This document shows, in pieces, positions 16,617 to 23,051 of a DNA stretch of 64,000 nucleotides (its first letter is position 1; each line of letters begins with the position of its first letter). The position numbers were made by a program, and so were the translations under genes. The stretch lies in the NCBI GenBank assembly GCA_934385475.1, contig CAKRPS010000007.1:1-64000 (forward strand), read 5' to 3'. The notes under the pieces were generated by a model that was not told the origin of the DNA, did not search any database, and saw nothing but the letters and a program-made list of their open reading frames with translations. The DNA comes from an uncultured Lachnospiraceae bacterium (GTDB taxonomy: Bacteria > Bacillota > Clostridia > Lachnospirales > Lachnospiraceae).

Positions 16617-16668
16617 ATTCTTCCTCACTTCCGCACAGCTCCCTGTGCCAGTTGTCTTGATCACATAC

Positions 16669-17652
16669 TTATTTCTTTTTCTTGAAATCCTCGAAGAAGG
16701 ATGTCGGATTTACGTCCGCATAGCACTGTGAACACATACCTTCAATAACCGCGCCGTTGTTGATCTGAACGGATTTGGACTTGATATTTCCCATAACAAT
16801 TGCGGAGGTGTCCAGAATAACCGGGCCGTGAACATCAATGTCACCCTTTACTGCTCCGGCGATCACTGCACTTGTCGCAGAGATATTGCCGATCACAACA
16901 GAACTCTGTCCGATCTTAACGCTTCCCAGACTGTTGATCTCACCTGTGATTTTTGCACCCTCTGCATAAATCTCCGCTGCCTTGGAATTGCCCTGTATGG
17001 TACCTGTGATATTAAGCTTACCGAGAAGGTCAATATTACCGTTTACTGTTCCGATCAATTCCAGCGATCCCTTTGATACAATATCACCTGTAAGTGTCAT
17101 ACCTACGGTAACAATCGCTGTTTCATCCATAACTTCCTGTGTCTCCATCTTCTTCCCATCCCTCTGATTATTTTGATATGTTGTAAAGCTGCCGAACTTT
17201 CTATCCGGTTTTCTTGCCGGTTCTGTAACAGGCTTTCTCTCCTCCGGTACCGGAATTGTTTTCTTCTCTTCCGGTGCTGGCTGTTGTGTAGGTGTAATGC
17301 TCTTGTTAATCGTCTGTGTAGGTGTAATGCCCTTATTGACCGTCTGTGTAGGTGTAATGCCCTTATTGACCGTCTGCAAAGGCTCCGCTGCCGGTGTCTT
17401 GTGTTCCGGCACTGTTATCTGCGGCGCTGCCTGCACTTTGGCATCCTTCTCCTGCGTTGCTTTCTCCACCGTCTTTTCAGATTTCTCCAGCTTGTCAAGC
17501 ATACTGCTCAGGTCAAGAGAGTCTACCGCTTCTCCGGTACCCGATGCTTTCTTTTCCTCGCTGCCGGACATAACTGCATCCAACTGTTCCTCCGGCATCA
17601 GTTCATTCACTGCCTGGGAGAGATCCTCTTTTAAATCCGAGAAAAAACCCAT
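16669..17652 (-). CDS. Bactofilin (polymer-forming cytoskeletal protein) with long N-terminal region
   Basis: Residues of roughly 180-305 form the bactofilin beta-helix, with repeating short strands such as GSLELIGTVNGNIDLLG and GAVKGDIDVHGPV. Bactofilins assemble without nucleotides into filaments that position cell-wall enzymes. The first 175 residues are not part of that fold. They comprise an amphipathic start MGFFSDLKEDL, a charged stretch, three tandem 10-residue repeats of the type TVNKGITPTQ (repeat DNA at 17284-17376) and a Pro/Lys/Glu-rich linker. ATG at 17652 lies 8 nt behind GGAGG; 17667 is a weaker start. It directly follows a membrane-anchored polysaccharide deacetylase gene, a likely functional partner, and precedes pyrH. 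The role in cell shape is inferred. Confidence 0.88.
   Translation of the reverse strand: MGFFSDLKEDLSQAVNELMPEEQLDAVMSGSEEKKASGTGEAVDSLDLSSMLDKLEKSEKTVEKATQEKDAKVQAAPQITVPEHKTPAAEPLQTVNKGITPTQTVNKGITPTQTINKSITPTQQPAPEEKKTIPVPEERKPVTEPARKPDRKFGSFTTYQNNQRDGKKMETQEVMDETAIVTVGMTLTGDIVSKGSLELIGTVNGNIDLLGKLNITGTIQGNSKAAEIYAEGAKITGEINSLGSVKIGQSSVVIGNISATSAVIAGAVKGDIDVHGPVILDTSAIVMGNIKSKSVQINNGAVIEGMCSQCYADVNPTSFFEDFKKKK
17284..17376 (-). repeat. Three 30-bp in-frame tandem repeats in the bactofilin gene
   Basis: Copies of a 30-bp unit containing GTGTAGGTGTAATGC stand in direct succession and encode TVNKGITPTQ, TVNKGITPTQ and TINKSITPTQ. The two upstream copies are nearly identical at the DNA level and the third is diverged, so copy number may vary between strains. 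Confidence 0.85.
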
Positions 17653-17670
17653 CTTCTCTTCCTCCATTCT

Positions 17671-18627
17671 TTAGTCGTTACTGATATGATGAACCGGTTC
17701 CGTATCGTCTGTGATCGGAACGATCCGTGTCTTATCCATCGCCTGTATCGTCTCTATTACTTCCGGAAGGGCTTCCACCGTAGAATTTTTGTTCGTCGCG
17801 TCATGCATCAATATCATTGCCTCGTGATAATTCTCCAGCTTCTCCGTACAATTCTTCACAATGTCTTCCGGACTGATATAAGTATTCGCCGCATCTCCCG
17901 AAGATACATTCCAGTCAAAATAAGAAATTCCCCGCTGATCTAGATAAGAGATCAGGTCGTGCATATCCACTTCGCTCACCGTATTGCTGCTTCCACCCGG
18001 AAATCTGCAGAATTTGCAGCGTACTCCCGTCGTCTGGTACAGAAAGTTCTGCAACTTCGTAAGATCAGCGGCATATGTCTCCACTGACTGATAAATCTCC
18101 TTATATTTGTGGCTGTAGGAATGCATCGCAAGCGTATGCCCTTCCTCCACTATACGGTTATATAACGGCTGATATTCTTTGTTTTCCTTGCCTACGACAA
18201 AAAAAGTTGCCTTCACATCATATTCTGCCAGAATATCCAGAATCTTTCCGGTATTCCCGCTCGGTCCATCGTCAAAGGTCAGATATACCTCCCGCACATC
18301 CTCCTCCGGCTCTTCTTCCGCATCTGCCTCTGCAAACACCGGAGTGACCGCCTCCTGCTTACTATGATCCTCTGCGTCCTCCGGTTCCTCACTCACTGTC
18401 GGCCCGGGAACTTCTTCTATCTCATTCATAACGGCTGTTTTTTCATTTTCAGCCCGCAACATACGCAACTCTTTTTCTACCTGATATAACCTGATCCCCA
18501 GGAAAATGCATAATGCCAAAAGAATCAGGATCGTCGCAAGTGGAACGATGACTATCAGCTTTTTGAGCCTGCGGACCCTTTTCTTTCGAGCCTGCACCTG
18601 TGCCTCTTCAGCATCTGTTCCAGCCAT
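17671..18627 (-). CDS. Membrane-anchored polysaccharide deacetylase (NodB domain)
   Basis: This 318-residue protein has a basic cytoplasmic start, one membrane helix (about 23-45), an acidic linker (about 70-110) and an extracellular NodB/CE4 domain. The domain shows motif 1 TFDDGP (117-122), metal-binding motif 2 HSYSH (169-173) and motif 3 RFPGG (208-212), followed by DWNVSSGD and LMHD. CE4 enzymes of this kind remove acetyl groups from peptidoglycan or other wall amino sugars, often giving lysozyme resistance. The exact substrate is inferred. ATG is behind AAGGAGTCGG. The gene has its own promoter (18660-18687) and leads into the bactofilin gene. Confidence 0.92.
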   Translation of the reverse strand: MAGTDAEEAQVQARKKRVRRLKKLIVIVPLATILILLALCIFLGIRLYQVEKELRMLRAENEKTAVMNEIEEVPGPTVSEEPEDAEDHSKQEAVTPVFAEADAEEEPEEDVREVYLTFDDGPSGNTGKILDILAEYDVKATFFVVGKENKEYQPLYNRIVEEGHTLAMHSYSHKYKEIYQSVETYAADLTKLQNFLYQTTGVRCKFCRFPGGSSNTVSEVDMHDLISYLDQRGISYFDWNVSSGDAANTYISPEDIVKNCTEKLENYHEAMILMHDATNKNSTVEALPEVIETIQAMDKTRIVPITDDTEPVHHISND

Positions 18628-18659
18628 CTATACCGACTCCTTATCTCATACTCCCTTAT

Positions 18660-18687
18660 ACTATATCATATTCATGTGATAACGCAA
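18660..18687 (-). promoter_or_regulatory. Promoter of the deacetylase-bactofilin-pyrH operon
   Basis: Minus strand: -35 TTGCGT (18682-18687), a 16-bp spacer and -10 TATAGT (18660-18665). It lies between the tsf terminator and the deacetylase start. A TAGTAT two bases further down is an alternative -10. Confidence 0.65.
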
Positions 18688-18709
18688 AGGAAAAAAGAGA
18701 GATTTACAT

Positions 18710-18755
18710 AAAAAAAGTGTCTGTACAGGAAATTACTTTCCCATACAGACACTTT
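18710..18755 (-). terminator. Terminator of the rpsB-tsf operon
   Basis: Minus strand: AAAGTGTCTGTA pairs with TACAGACACTTT (12 bp) around a loop of about 17 nt and runs into seven U residues. It lies about 50 nt after the tsf stop codon. Confidence 0.9.
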
Positions 18756-18806
18756 ACTGTTTACTTTTCAAAAGACAGGTTCAATCCGGTTTGATAACAC
18801 CTGATT

Positions 18807-19886
18807 TTACATTCCCATCTGCTTTGCAACTTCAGCTGCAAAGTCTTCATTCTTCTTCTCCATACCTTCGCCAACTTCAAAACGAACAAACTTGGCGATT
18901 GTAAGAGATGGATTTACAGACTGAAGATACTTTGCAACGGTCTGTTTGCCGTCTTCTGCCTTAACATATACCTGATCCATGAGACAGATATCTTTAAGAT
19001 GTTTGGAAACACGGCCTTCAACAAGACCATTGAAAATCTTGTCTGCGGTAATAGCTTCCTTATCGGCCATAGCAAGCTCTGCTAACTGAGCAGCAGCTTC
19101 TTTGGAAAGGAAGTTGAACAAATACTGCATATTAGATTTCTTCTCTTCGTAGATTGCTACGTCTTCTGCAGACCATACGCCATCTTTTGCCTTATCGATC
19201 AACTTGTTAAGAATCGGCTTCGGAAGAGATGCCGGGTCATTTAATGCACTGTCAACAGTGATTTCACGAAGTTTTGCAACTTCTGCATCAGCCATATCTG
19301 CTCTGCTGATGTACTGAGGATTCATAGCTGCAATCTGCATAGCTATATTGATAAGTGCTTCCTTAGCTGCGTCATCAGATGCGCCGCTGCCGGCAACCAA
19401 TACACCGATTCTTCCGCCGCCGTGAAGATAAGAAGCAACTACATCTCCTTCAACCTTCTCAAATCTACGAATGGATAATTTCTCTCCGATTGTAGCAGTC
19501 TTCTCAACCAATACTTCTTTAAGGCCTGTCTCATCAAGAAATGCTTCGATGTCTTCACCATCTTTTCCACCCTTTAATGAGGAAGCAAGAGCTTTGTCAG
19601 CTACGGACTGTACGAACTCCTGGAATATTTCGTTCTTGGCAACGAAATCTGTCTCAGAGTTAACTTCTACAACTGCAGCCACACCTGCACCTGCAGCAAC
19701 ACGTGTAATACCTTCTGCCGCAATACGGCTGGCTTTCTTTTCTGCCTTAGCTACACCACTTTTTCTTAATACTTCTACTGCTGCATCCATGTCGCCGTTC
19801 GTCTCATTAAGAGCCTTCTTGCAATCCATCATGCCTGCGCCAGTCATTTCTCTTAATTCTTTTACCATTGCTGCTGTGATAGCCAT
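18807..19886 (-). CDS. tsf: Translation elongation factor Ts
   Basis: EF-Ts is the nucleotide exchange factor for EF-Tu. The N-terminal UBA-like region reads AAMVKELREMTGAGMMDCKKAL, and the core contains the EF-Tu contact block EVNSETDFVAKNE. At 359 residues it is longer than the roughly 280-310 typical of the family; extra helical sequence occupies about residues 215-290, before the final EF-Ts block ending KQMGM. ATG follows AGGAGGACGAACAG. It is 26 nt after rpsB, and a strong terminator follows. Confidence 0.97.
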   Translation of the reverse strand: MAITAAMVKELREMTGAGMMDCKKALNETNGDMDAAVEVLRKSGVAKAEKKASRIAAEGITRVAAGAGVAAVVEVNSETDFVAKNEIFQEFVQSVADKALASSLKGGKDGEDIEAFLDETGLKEVLVEKTATIGEKLSIRRFEKVEGDVVASYLHGGGRIGVLVAGSGASDDAAKEALINIAMQIAAMNPQYISRADMADAEVAKLREITVDSALNDPASLPKPILNKLIDKAKDGVWSAEDVAIYEEKKSNMQYLFNFLSKEAAAQLAELAMADKEAITADKIFNGLVEGRVSKHLKDICLMDQVYVKAEDGKQTVAKYLQSVNPSLTIAKFVRFEVGEGMEKKNEDFAAEVAKQMGM

Positions 19887-19912
19887 CTGTTCGTCCTCCT
19901 GATTATTATGAT

Positions 19913-20656
19913 TTATGCCTCTTCGTCTGTCTCTTCGATCTTCTCAGCTTCTGCTTCCTCTACATACTCCTCAGCGCCCTGATTTGCCTCGATTACAGCG
20001 TCAGCCATCTTTGCAACGATCAGTTTGACAGCTCTGATAGCATCATCATTACCAGGGATGATGTAATCCAGTTCTTCCGGATCGCAGTTTGTATCACCGA
20101 TACCGATCAGTGTGATTCCAAGAGAACGTGCTTCCTGTACACAGATTCTCTCCTTCTTAGGATCTACAACGAAGATACAGTCAGGGATTCTTGTCATGTT
20201 CTTGATACCGCCAAGGTTCTTCTCAAGCTTATCCCACTCTTTCTTGATCTTGATAACTTCCTTCTTAGGAAGAACTTCAAAGGTACCATCCTCTGACATT
20301 GTCTCGATTGCTTTCAGTCTGTCGATTCTGGACTGGATTGTCTTGAAGTTGGTAAGCATACCACCCAGCCATCTCTCGTTTACATAATACATACCGCAAC
20401 GCTCAGCCTCTATCTTTACAGCGTCCTGTGCCTGCTTCTTTGTACCAACAAAAAGGATTGTTCCCCCCTGGGATGCAACATCAAACACTGCCTTGTATGC
20501 CTCATCAACCTTTCCTACAGACTTCTGTAAGTCGATGATGTGGATACCATTTCTCTCTGTGAAGATATAAGGAGCCATCTTAGGGTTCCATCTTCTTGTC
20601 TGATGTCCAAAGTGAACACCTGCCTCCAGTAACTGTTTCATTGAAATAACGCTCAT
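19913..20656 (-). CDS. rpsB: 30S ribosomal protein S2
   Basis: S2 is a small-subunit protein at the head-body junction. The N-terminus [19 protein letters not shown] is the family start, and [22 protein letters not shown] and [12 protein letters not shown] are typical. The C-terminus is an acidic tail rich in Glu and Ala. ATG at 20656 has GGAGG with 8-nt spacing and gives 247 residues. A longer open frame to 20776 runs through the leader and is not coding. A strong promoter lies 130 nt upstream with a structured leader. It is co-transcribed with tsf. Confidence 0.97.
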   Translation of the reverse strand: MSVISMKQLLEAGVHFGHQTRRWNPKMAPYIFTERNGIHIIDLQKSVGKVDEAYKAVFDVASQGGTILFVGTKKQAQDAVKIEAERCGMYYVNERWLGGMLTNFKTIQSRIDRLKAIETMSEDGTFEVLPKKEVIKIKKEWDKLEKNLGGIKNMTRIPDCIFVVDPKKERICVQEARSLGITLIGIGDTNCDPEELDYIIPGNDDAIRAVKLIVAKMADAVIEANQGAEEYVEEAEAEKIEETDEEA

Positions 20657-20776
20657 TTTCTTTACCTCCATTTGGTTGTTTTCTGCCATATGCCGTTCGC
20701 TGACTGCCACCCCGGCGTCATGGGGCACCGGCGGCCGCTGGACATATGTGAATGATTTATGCGCCTTTACGCACAC
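20657..20776 (-). promoter_or_regulatory. Structured 5' leader of rpsB
   Basis: The roughly 120-nt untranslated leader is GC-rich compared with its surroundings and contains an inverted CATATG pair (20687-20692 and 20742-20747). Within that pair is a G/C-rich stem, TGCCCC with GGGGTGGCA. S2 leaders that bind the protein for autoregulation are known in other bacteria. That this one acts so is an inference from position and folding only. Confidence 0.4.
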
Positions 20777-20782
20777 TTGTAA

Positions 20783-20811
20783 ATAATAGCATAAAAAAAA
20801 CCTCTTGACAA
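20783..20811 (-). promoter_or_regulatory. Sigma-A promoter of rpsB-tsf
   Basis: Minus strand: -35 TTGTCA (20806-20811), a 17-bp spacer and -10 TATTAT (20783-20788). The -35 box lies within the stem-loop of the preceding terminator. Confidence 0.85.
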
Positions 20812-20824
20812 GAGGTTTTTATGG
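20793..20824. terminator. Bidirectional terminator ending the fla/che operon
   Basis: AAAACCTCTTG pairs with CAAGAGGTTTT around a minimal loop, with eight T residues after it on the minus strand and a T run on the plus strand too. It starts immediately at the stop codon of the mltG-like gene (20819-20821), so it closes the 36-kb flagellar operon. It overlaps the -35 box of rpsB. Confidence 0.88.
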
Positions 20825-21565
20825 TTGTGCTCCGGTGATGATCCTTGCGATCTCCTCATCCCCTGCATCTGCCGGAATACTGTAGTCTCCGGGTCTGATC
20901 TTCTTATCATATCCGTTTGAACACAGATAGGAATCATAGGAAGATGCGGAACTGATGAGTCCTGCCTGTTCCAGCTTTGCGGCCACACTCACAGAGCTGT
21001 CTCCGTTCACGATCGTAATACTCTGTGCACCTGTCGCTGACGGTTTTGTCGTATCGGTGTTTGTCTCCGTATCTGACGACTCCGTTGTGTCTGCCTTTGC
21101 CTCTGCATCTGTCGGCTTTGCTGTATCAGACTTCGTCTCTGAATCAGACGCTTTCACGGTATCCGTCTTTGCTTCTATGTCTGACGCTTTCGCTGTATCC
21201 AATTTTGTCTCCGCATCTGACGGCTTCGCTGTGTCCGTCTTTGCTTCTGTATCTGCTGTTTTCGCTGTATCAGACTCTGTTTCCGTATCTGTTGTTTTCG
21301 CCGTATCTGTCTTTGTGTCCGTGCCTGATGGTTTTGCAGTTTCCGTATTTACCGTTTTCTCATCGGAAGCTTTCGCCGTATCCGCAGGTGCTGTCTCCTG
21401 TACAGGCTCTGTCAGCATGGTATTCTCTATCATGCCAAGCTCTTTCGCCCTCTGCATGATCTCTTCATCCGTCATAGCAGGTTTGCCCTTTCCGGCAAAT
21501 CCCATAATGATTGCGGTGATTATAATCCCTAATCCCAATCCGCGCAAATAATATTTTCGTTCCAT
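20819..21565 (-). CDS. MltG-like membrane protein lacking the catalytic domain, with 12-residue repeats
   Basis: This 248-residue protein begins with a basic stretch and one membrane helix (about 8-25). A low-complexity region of about 120 residues follows, rich in Asp, Thr, Lys, Ala and Ser, built from seven to eight 12-residue repeats starting DTAK. The C-terminal 65 residues (VNGDSSVSVAAKLEQAGLI ... RPGDYSIPADAGDEEIARI) resemble the LysM-like subdomain of endolytic transglycosylase MltG/YceG. The catalytic half of MltG is absent, so enzymatic activity is unlikely; wall or glycan binding is an inference. ATG at 21565 lies one base after the upstream stop codon and 8 nt behind GAGGG. It is the last gene of the fla/che operon. 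Confidence 0.75.
   Translation of the reverse strand: MERKYYLRGLGLGIIITAIIMGFAGKGKPAMTDEEIMQRAKELGMIENTMLTEPVQETAPADTAKASDEKTVNTETAKPSGTDTKTDTAKTTDTETESDTAKTADTEAKTDTAKPSDAETKLDTAKASDIEAKTDTVKASDSETKSDTAKPTDAEAKADTTESSDTETNTDTTKPSATGAQSITIVNGDSSVSVAAKLEQAGLISSASSYDSYLCSNGYDKKIRPGDYSIPADAGDEEIARIITGAQP
21038..21307 (-). repeat. 36-bp coding repeats in the mltG-like gene
   Basis: Seven to eight diverged copies of a 36-bp unit each encode a 12-residue block of the form DTAKxSDxExKx. The copies differ at many third positions, so they are old, but the length of this linker could vary between strains. Confidence 0.85.
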
Positions 21566-21566
21566 A

Positions 21567-22652
21567 TCACATACCCTCAAACAGATCGATCACAAGCTTT
21601 ACTTCCCCGAGGCCAAGTCCCAGTTCCTTCGCAATTGCCATGTTCGACTTGCCTGCCTTGTGCAGCTCCAGAATCCTTTCATTGTTGTTGCGGGCACCTT
21701 CATTTCCCTGTGCAAACTGAATGTCCACGTTCTCTTTCTTAGCCGCCGGTTTCTTTCGTGGCTTTCTCGCCTGCTTCGGTGCCGCCTTCGGTTCGTCCTT
21801 CTCTTCAGCAGCCTTAGTCTCTCCGCTCTTCTTCGTCTCAGTCTCCTGTGACTCCTCCGGCGCAATATAATCGCCGTCCTCCTCATGAATGATCTCAACC
21901 CGCTTCGGCGAGATTGGCTTGAAGGTATCCTCCTCAGCCGGCTCTTCTACTTCGGCAGCCGCTTTTGCTTCTCTCTTCTCTTTGGTTTTCTTTGCCTTTT
22001 CAACTTCCTTTGCCGCCTCTTTTGCAGCCTCTTTCCTGCGCAGCTCTGCCTCGTGAAGTGCGTTGGCCTTTTCCTCCGCGCGTTCCACCGCATCCATAAC
22101 GTGGTTCACAGCCTCTTCCATATTTGCCTGTACCTCACGCACAGATTCCTCCGCTGCTTCTATCTTCTGAATGGTATCCTGTGCTTCCCTCTGGATATCA
22201 GCTACTTTGCCTGCCATCTCCTGTGCAGAAATTTCCGCATCTTTTACTGTCTGGGCAATCTCGTCTGATTTCACACTCATCTCGCTGATCGTATGGACCA
22301 GATTGTCGTGTTTGTCATTGAGCATATCATAGAGAAATACTACTTCTTTATGGTTTTTGTTGATCTCCTCTAGTACGGTGTCCGCATACTCATTGATGGC
22401 CATAATCTTTTCATTGCTCAGCTTTTCCATCGAGCGTTCCGTGTTCTCCATGGCATATTTCACGCCTTCATCCACCGTATCGGATATCTGCTTATGCACC
22501 TCACCAGTCTCCTGCGAAATCAGCCTGCGGATCTCATCCTCACTGATCAGGCGTACCTCGTCATCCATATCTTTTTTTCTGACAGGCATAAAATATCCCA
22601 ACACAAATATGATTACGCCTGCAATAAGCAGTACAATCTCTAATGCACTCAT
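21567..22652 (-). CDS. Membrane-anchored coiled-coil protein, DUF6115 C-terminus
   Basis: This 361-residue protein has an N-terminal membrane helix (4-22) and then a long coiled coil rich in Glu, Ala and Lys (about 35-235). A Lys/Ala/Glu-rich linker follows. The conserved C-terminal segment NERILELHKAGKSNMAIAK and the residues after it match what is annotated as DUF6115 in Clostridia and look like a helix-turn-helix. No enzymatic motif is visible. It is near the end of the fla/che operon, where such proteins occur in relatives, and may have a structural or localisation role. This is inference. Confidence 0.75.
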   Translation of the reverse strand: MSALEIVLLIAGVIIFVLGYFMPVRKKDMDDEVRLISEDEIRRLISQETGEVHKQISDTVDEGVKYAMENTERSMEKLSNEKIMAINEYADTVLEEINKNHKEVVFLYDMLNDKHDNLVHTISEMSVKSDEIAQTVKDAEISAQEMAGKVADIQREAQDTIQKIEAAEESVREVQANMEEAVNHVMDAVERAEEKANALHEAELRRKEAAKEAAKEVEKAKKTKEKREAKAAAEVEEPAEEDTFKPISPKRVEIIHEEDGDYIAPEESQETETKKSGETKAAEEKDEPKAAPKQARKPRKKPAAKKENVDIQFAQGNEGARNNNERILELHKAGKSNMAIAKELGLGLGEVKLVIDLFEGM

Positions 22653-22681
22653 CGTCTCTTCCTTTTTCTTTCCTTCTATTA

Positions 22682-22999
22682 CTACAGGGAAACATCAAAA
22701 TGACTTGTCGATCCCTTCAAAAAAACCTTCCCGTCCTCGCGGCTCTGCTTCTTACGGTTCTTACCGCCATCGCCCCGATATTCATTATCCCCTTTATCTT
22801 TGGCATCAAACTTGCGGTTATAATATTCGGATTTATCTGCCTGATTGACTTCCTCCGCTTTTCTTTCTACCTGTCTGGTCATCTGTTCTCCGAAGTTCAT
22901 CTGATCCAGCATAGGTTTGTTATCCTCATTCTGTTTGATCGTCGTATAATCCTGTGCCCTAGTAATCTGCCCTTGCAGTTCAATCATTCCAATTGCCAT
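22682..22999 (-). CDS. Small hydrophilic flagellar-operon protein of unknown function
   Basis: This is a 105-residue protein with no membrane segment, very rich in Lys, Glu, Asp, Asn and Gln. It begins MAIGMIELQGQITRAQDY. The N-terminal third looks conserved and the C-terminal half is charged and probably disordered. ATG follows GAGGTGTAATA. It lies between the FapA-type gene and the coiled-coil gene with short spacers, so it is part of the operon. I recognise it only as a recurrent unknown in clostridial flagellar operons. No function can be assigned. Confidence 0.65.
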   Translation of the reverse strand: MAIGMIELQGQITRAQDYTTIKQNEDNKPMLDQMNFGEQMTRQVERKAEEVNQADKSEYYNRKFDAKDKGDNEYRGDGGKNRKKQSREDGKVFLKGSTSHFDVSL

Positions 23000-23051
23000 T
23001 ATTACACCTCAGCTTTCCTATTATACCTTTTATAACATTTCTGTGTATCTA

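Noticed and set aside
17284..17376. CRISPR-like direct repeats
   Set aside because: The 30-bp copies are contiguous with no spacers and stay in frame within the bactofilin gene. The same holds for the fliY and DUF5057 repeats.
20657..20776. N-terminal extension of ribosomal protein S2
   Set aside because: The open frame covers the rpsB leader. The family start at 20656 has an ideal ribosome-binding site and the extension has no S2 similarity.
20955..21551. 198-residue Ser/Val/Ala-rich frame on the plus strand
   Set aside because: It is the antisense of the 36-bp DTAK repeats of the mltG-like gene; low complexity and no start signal.
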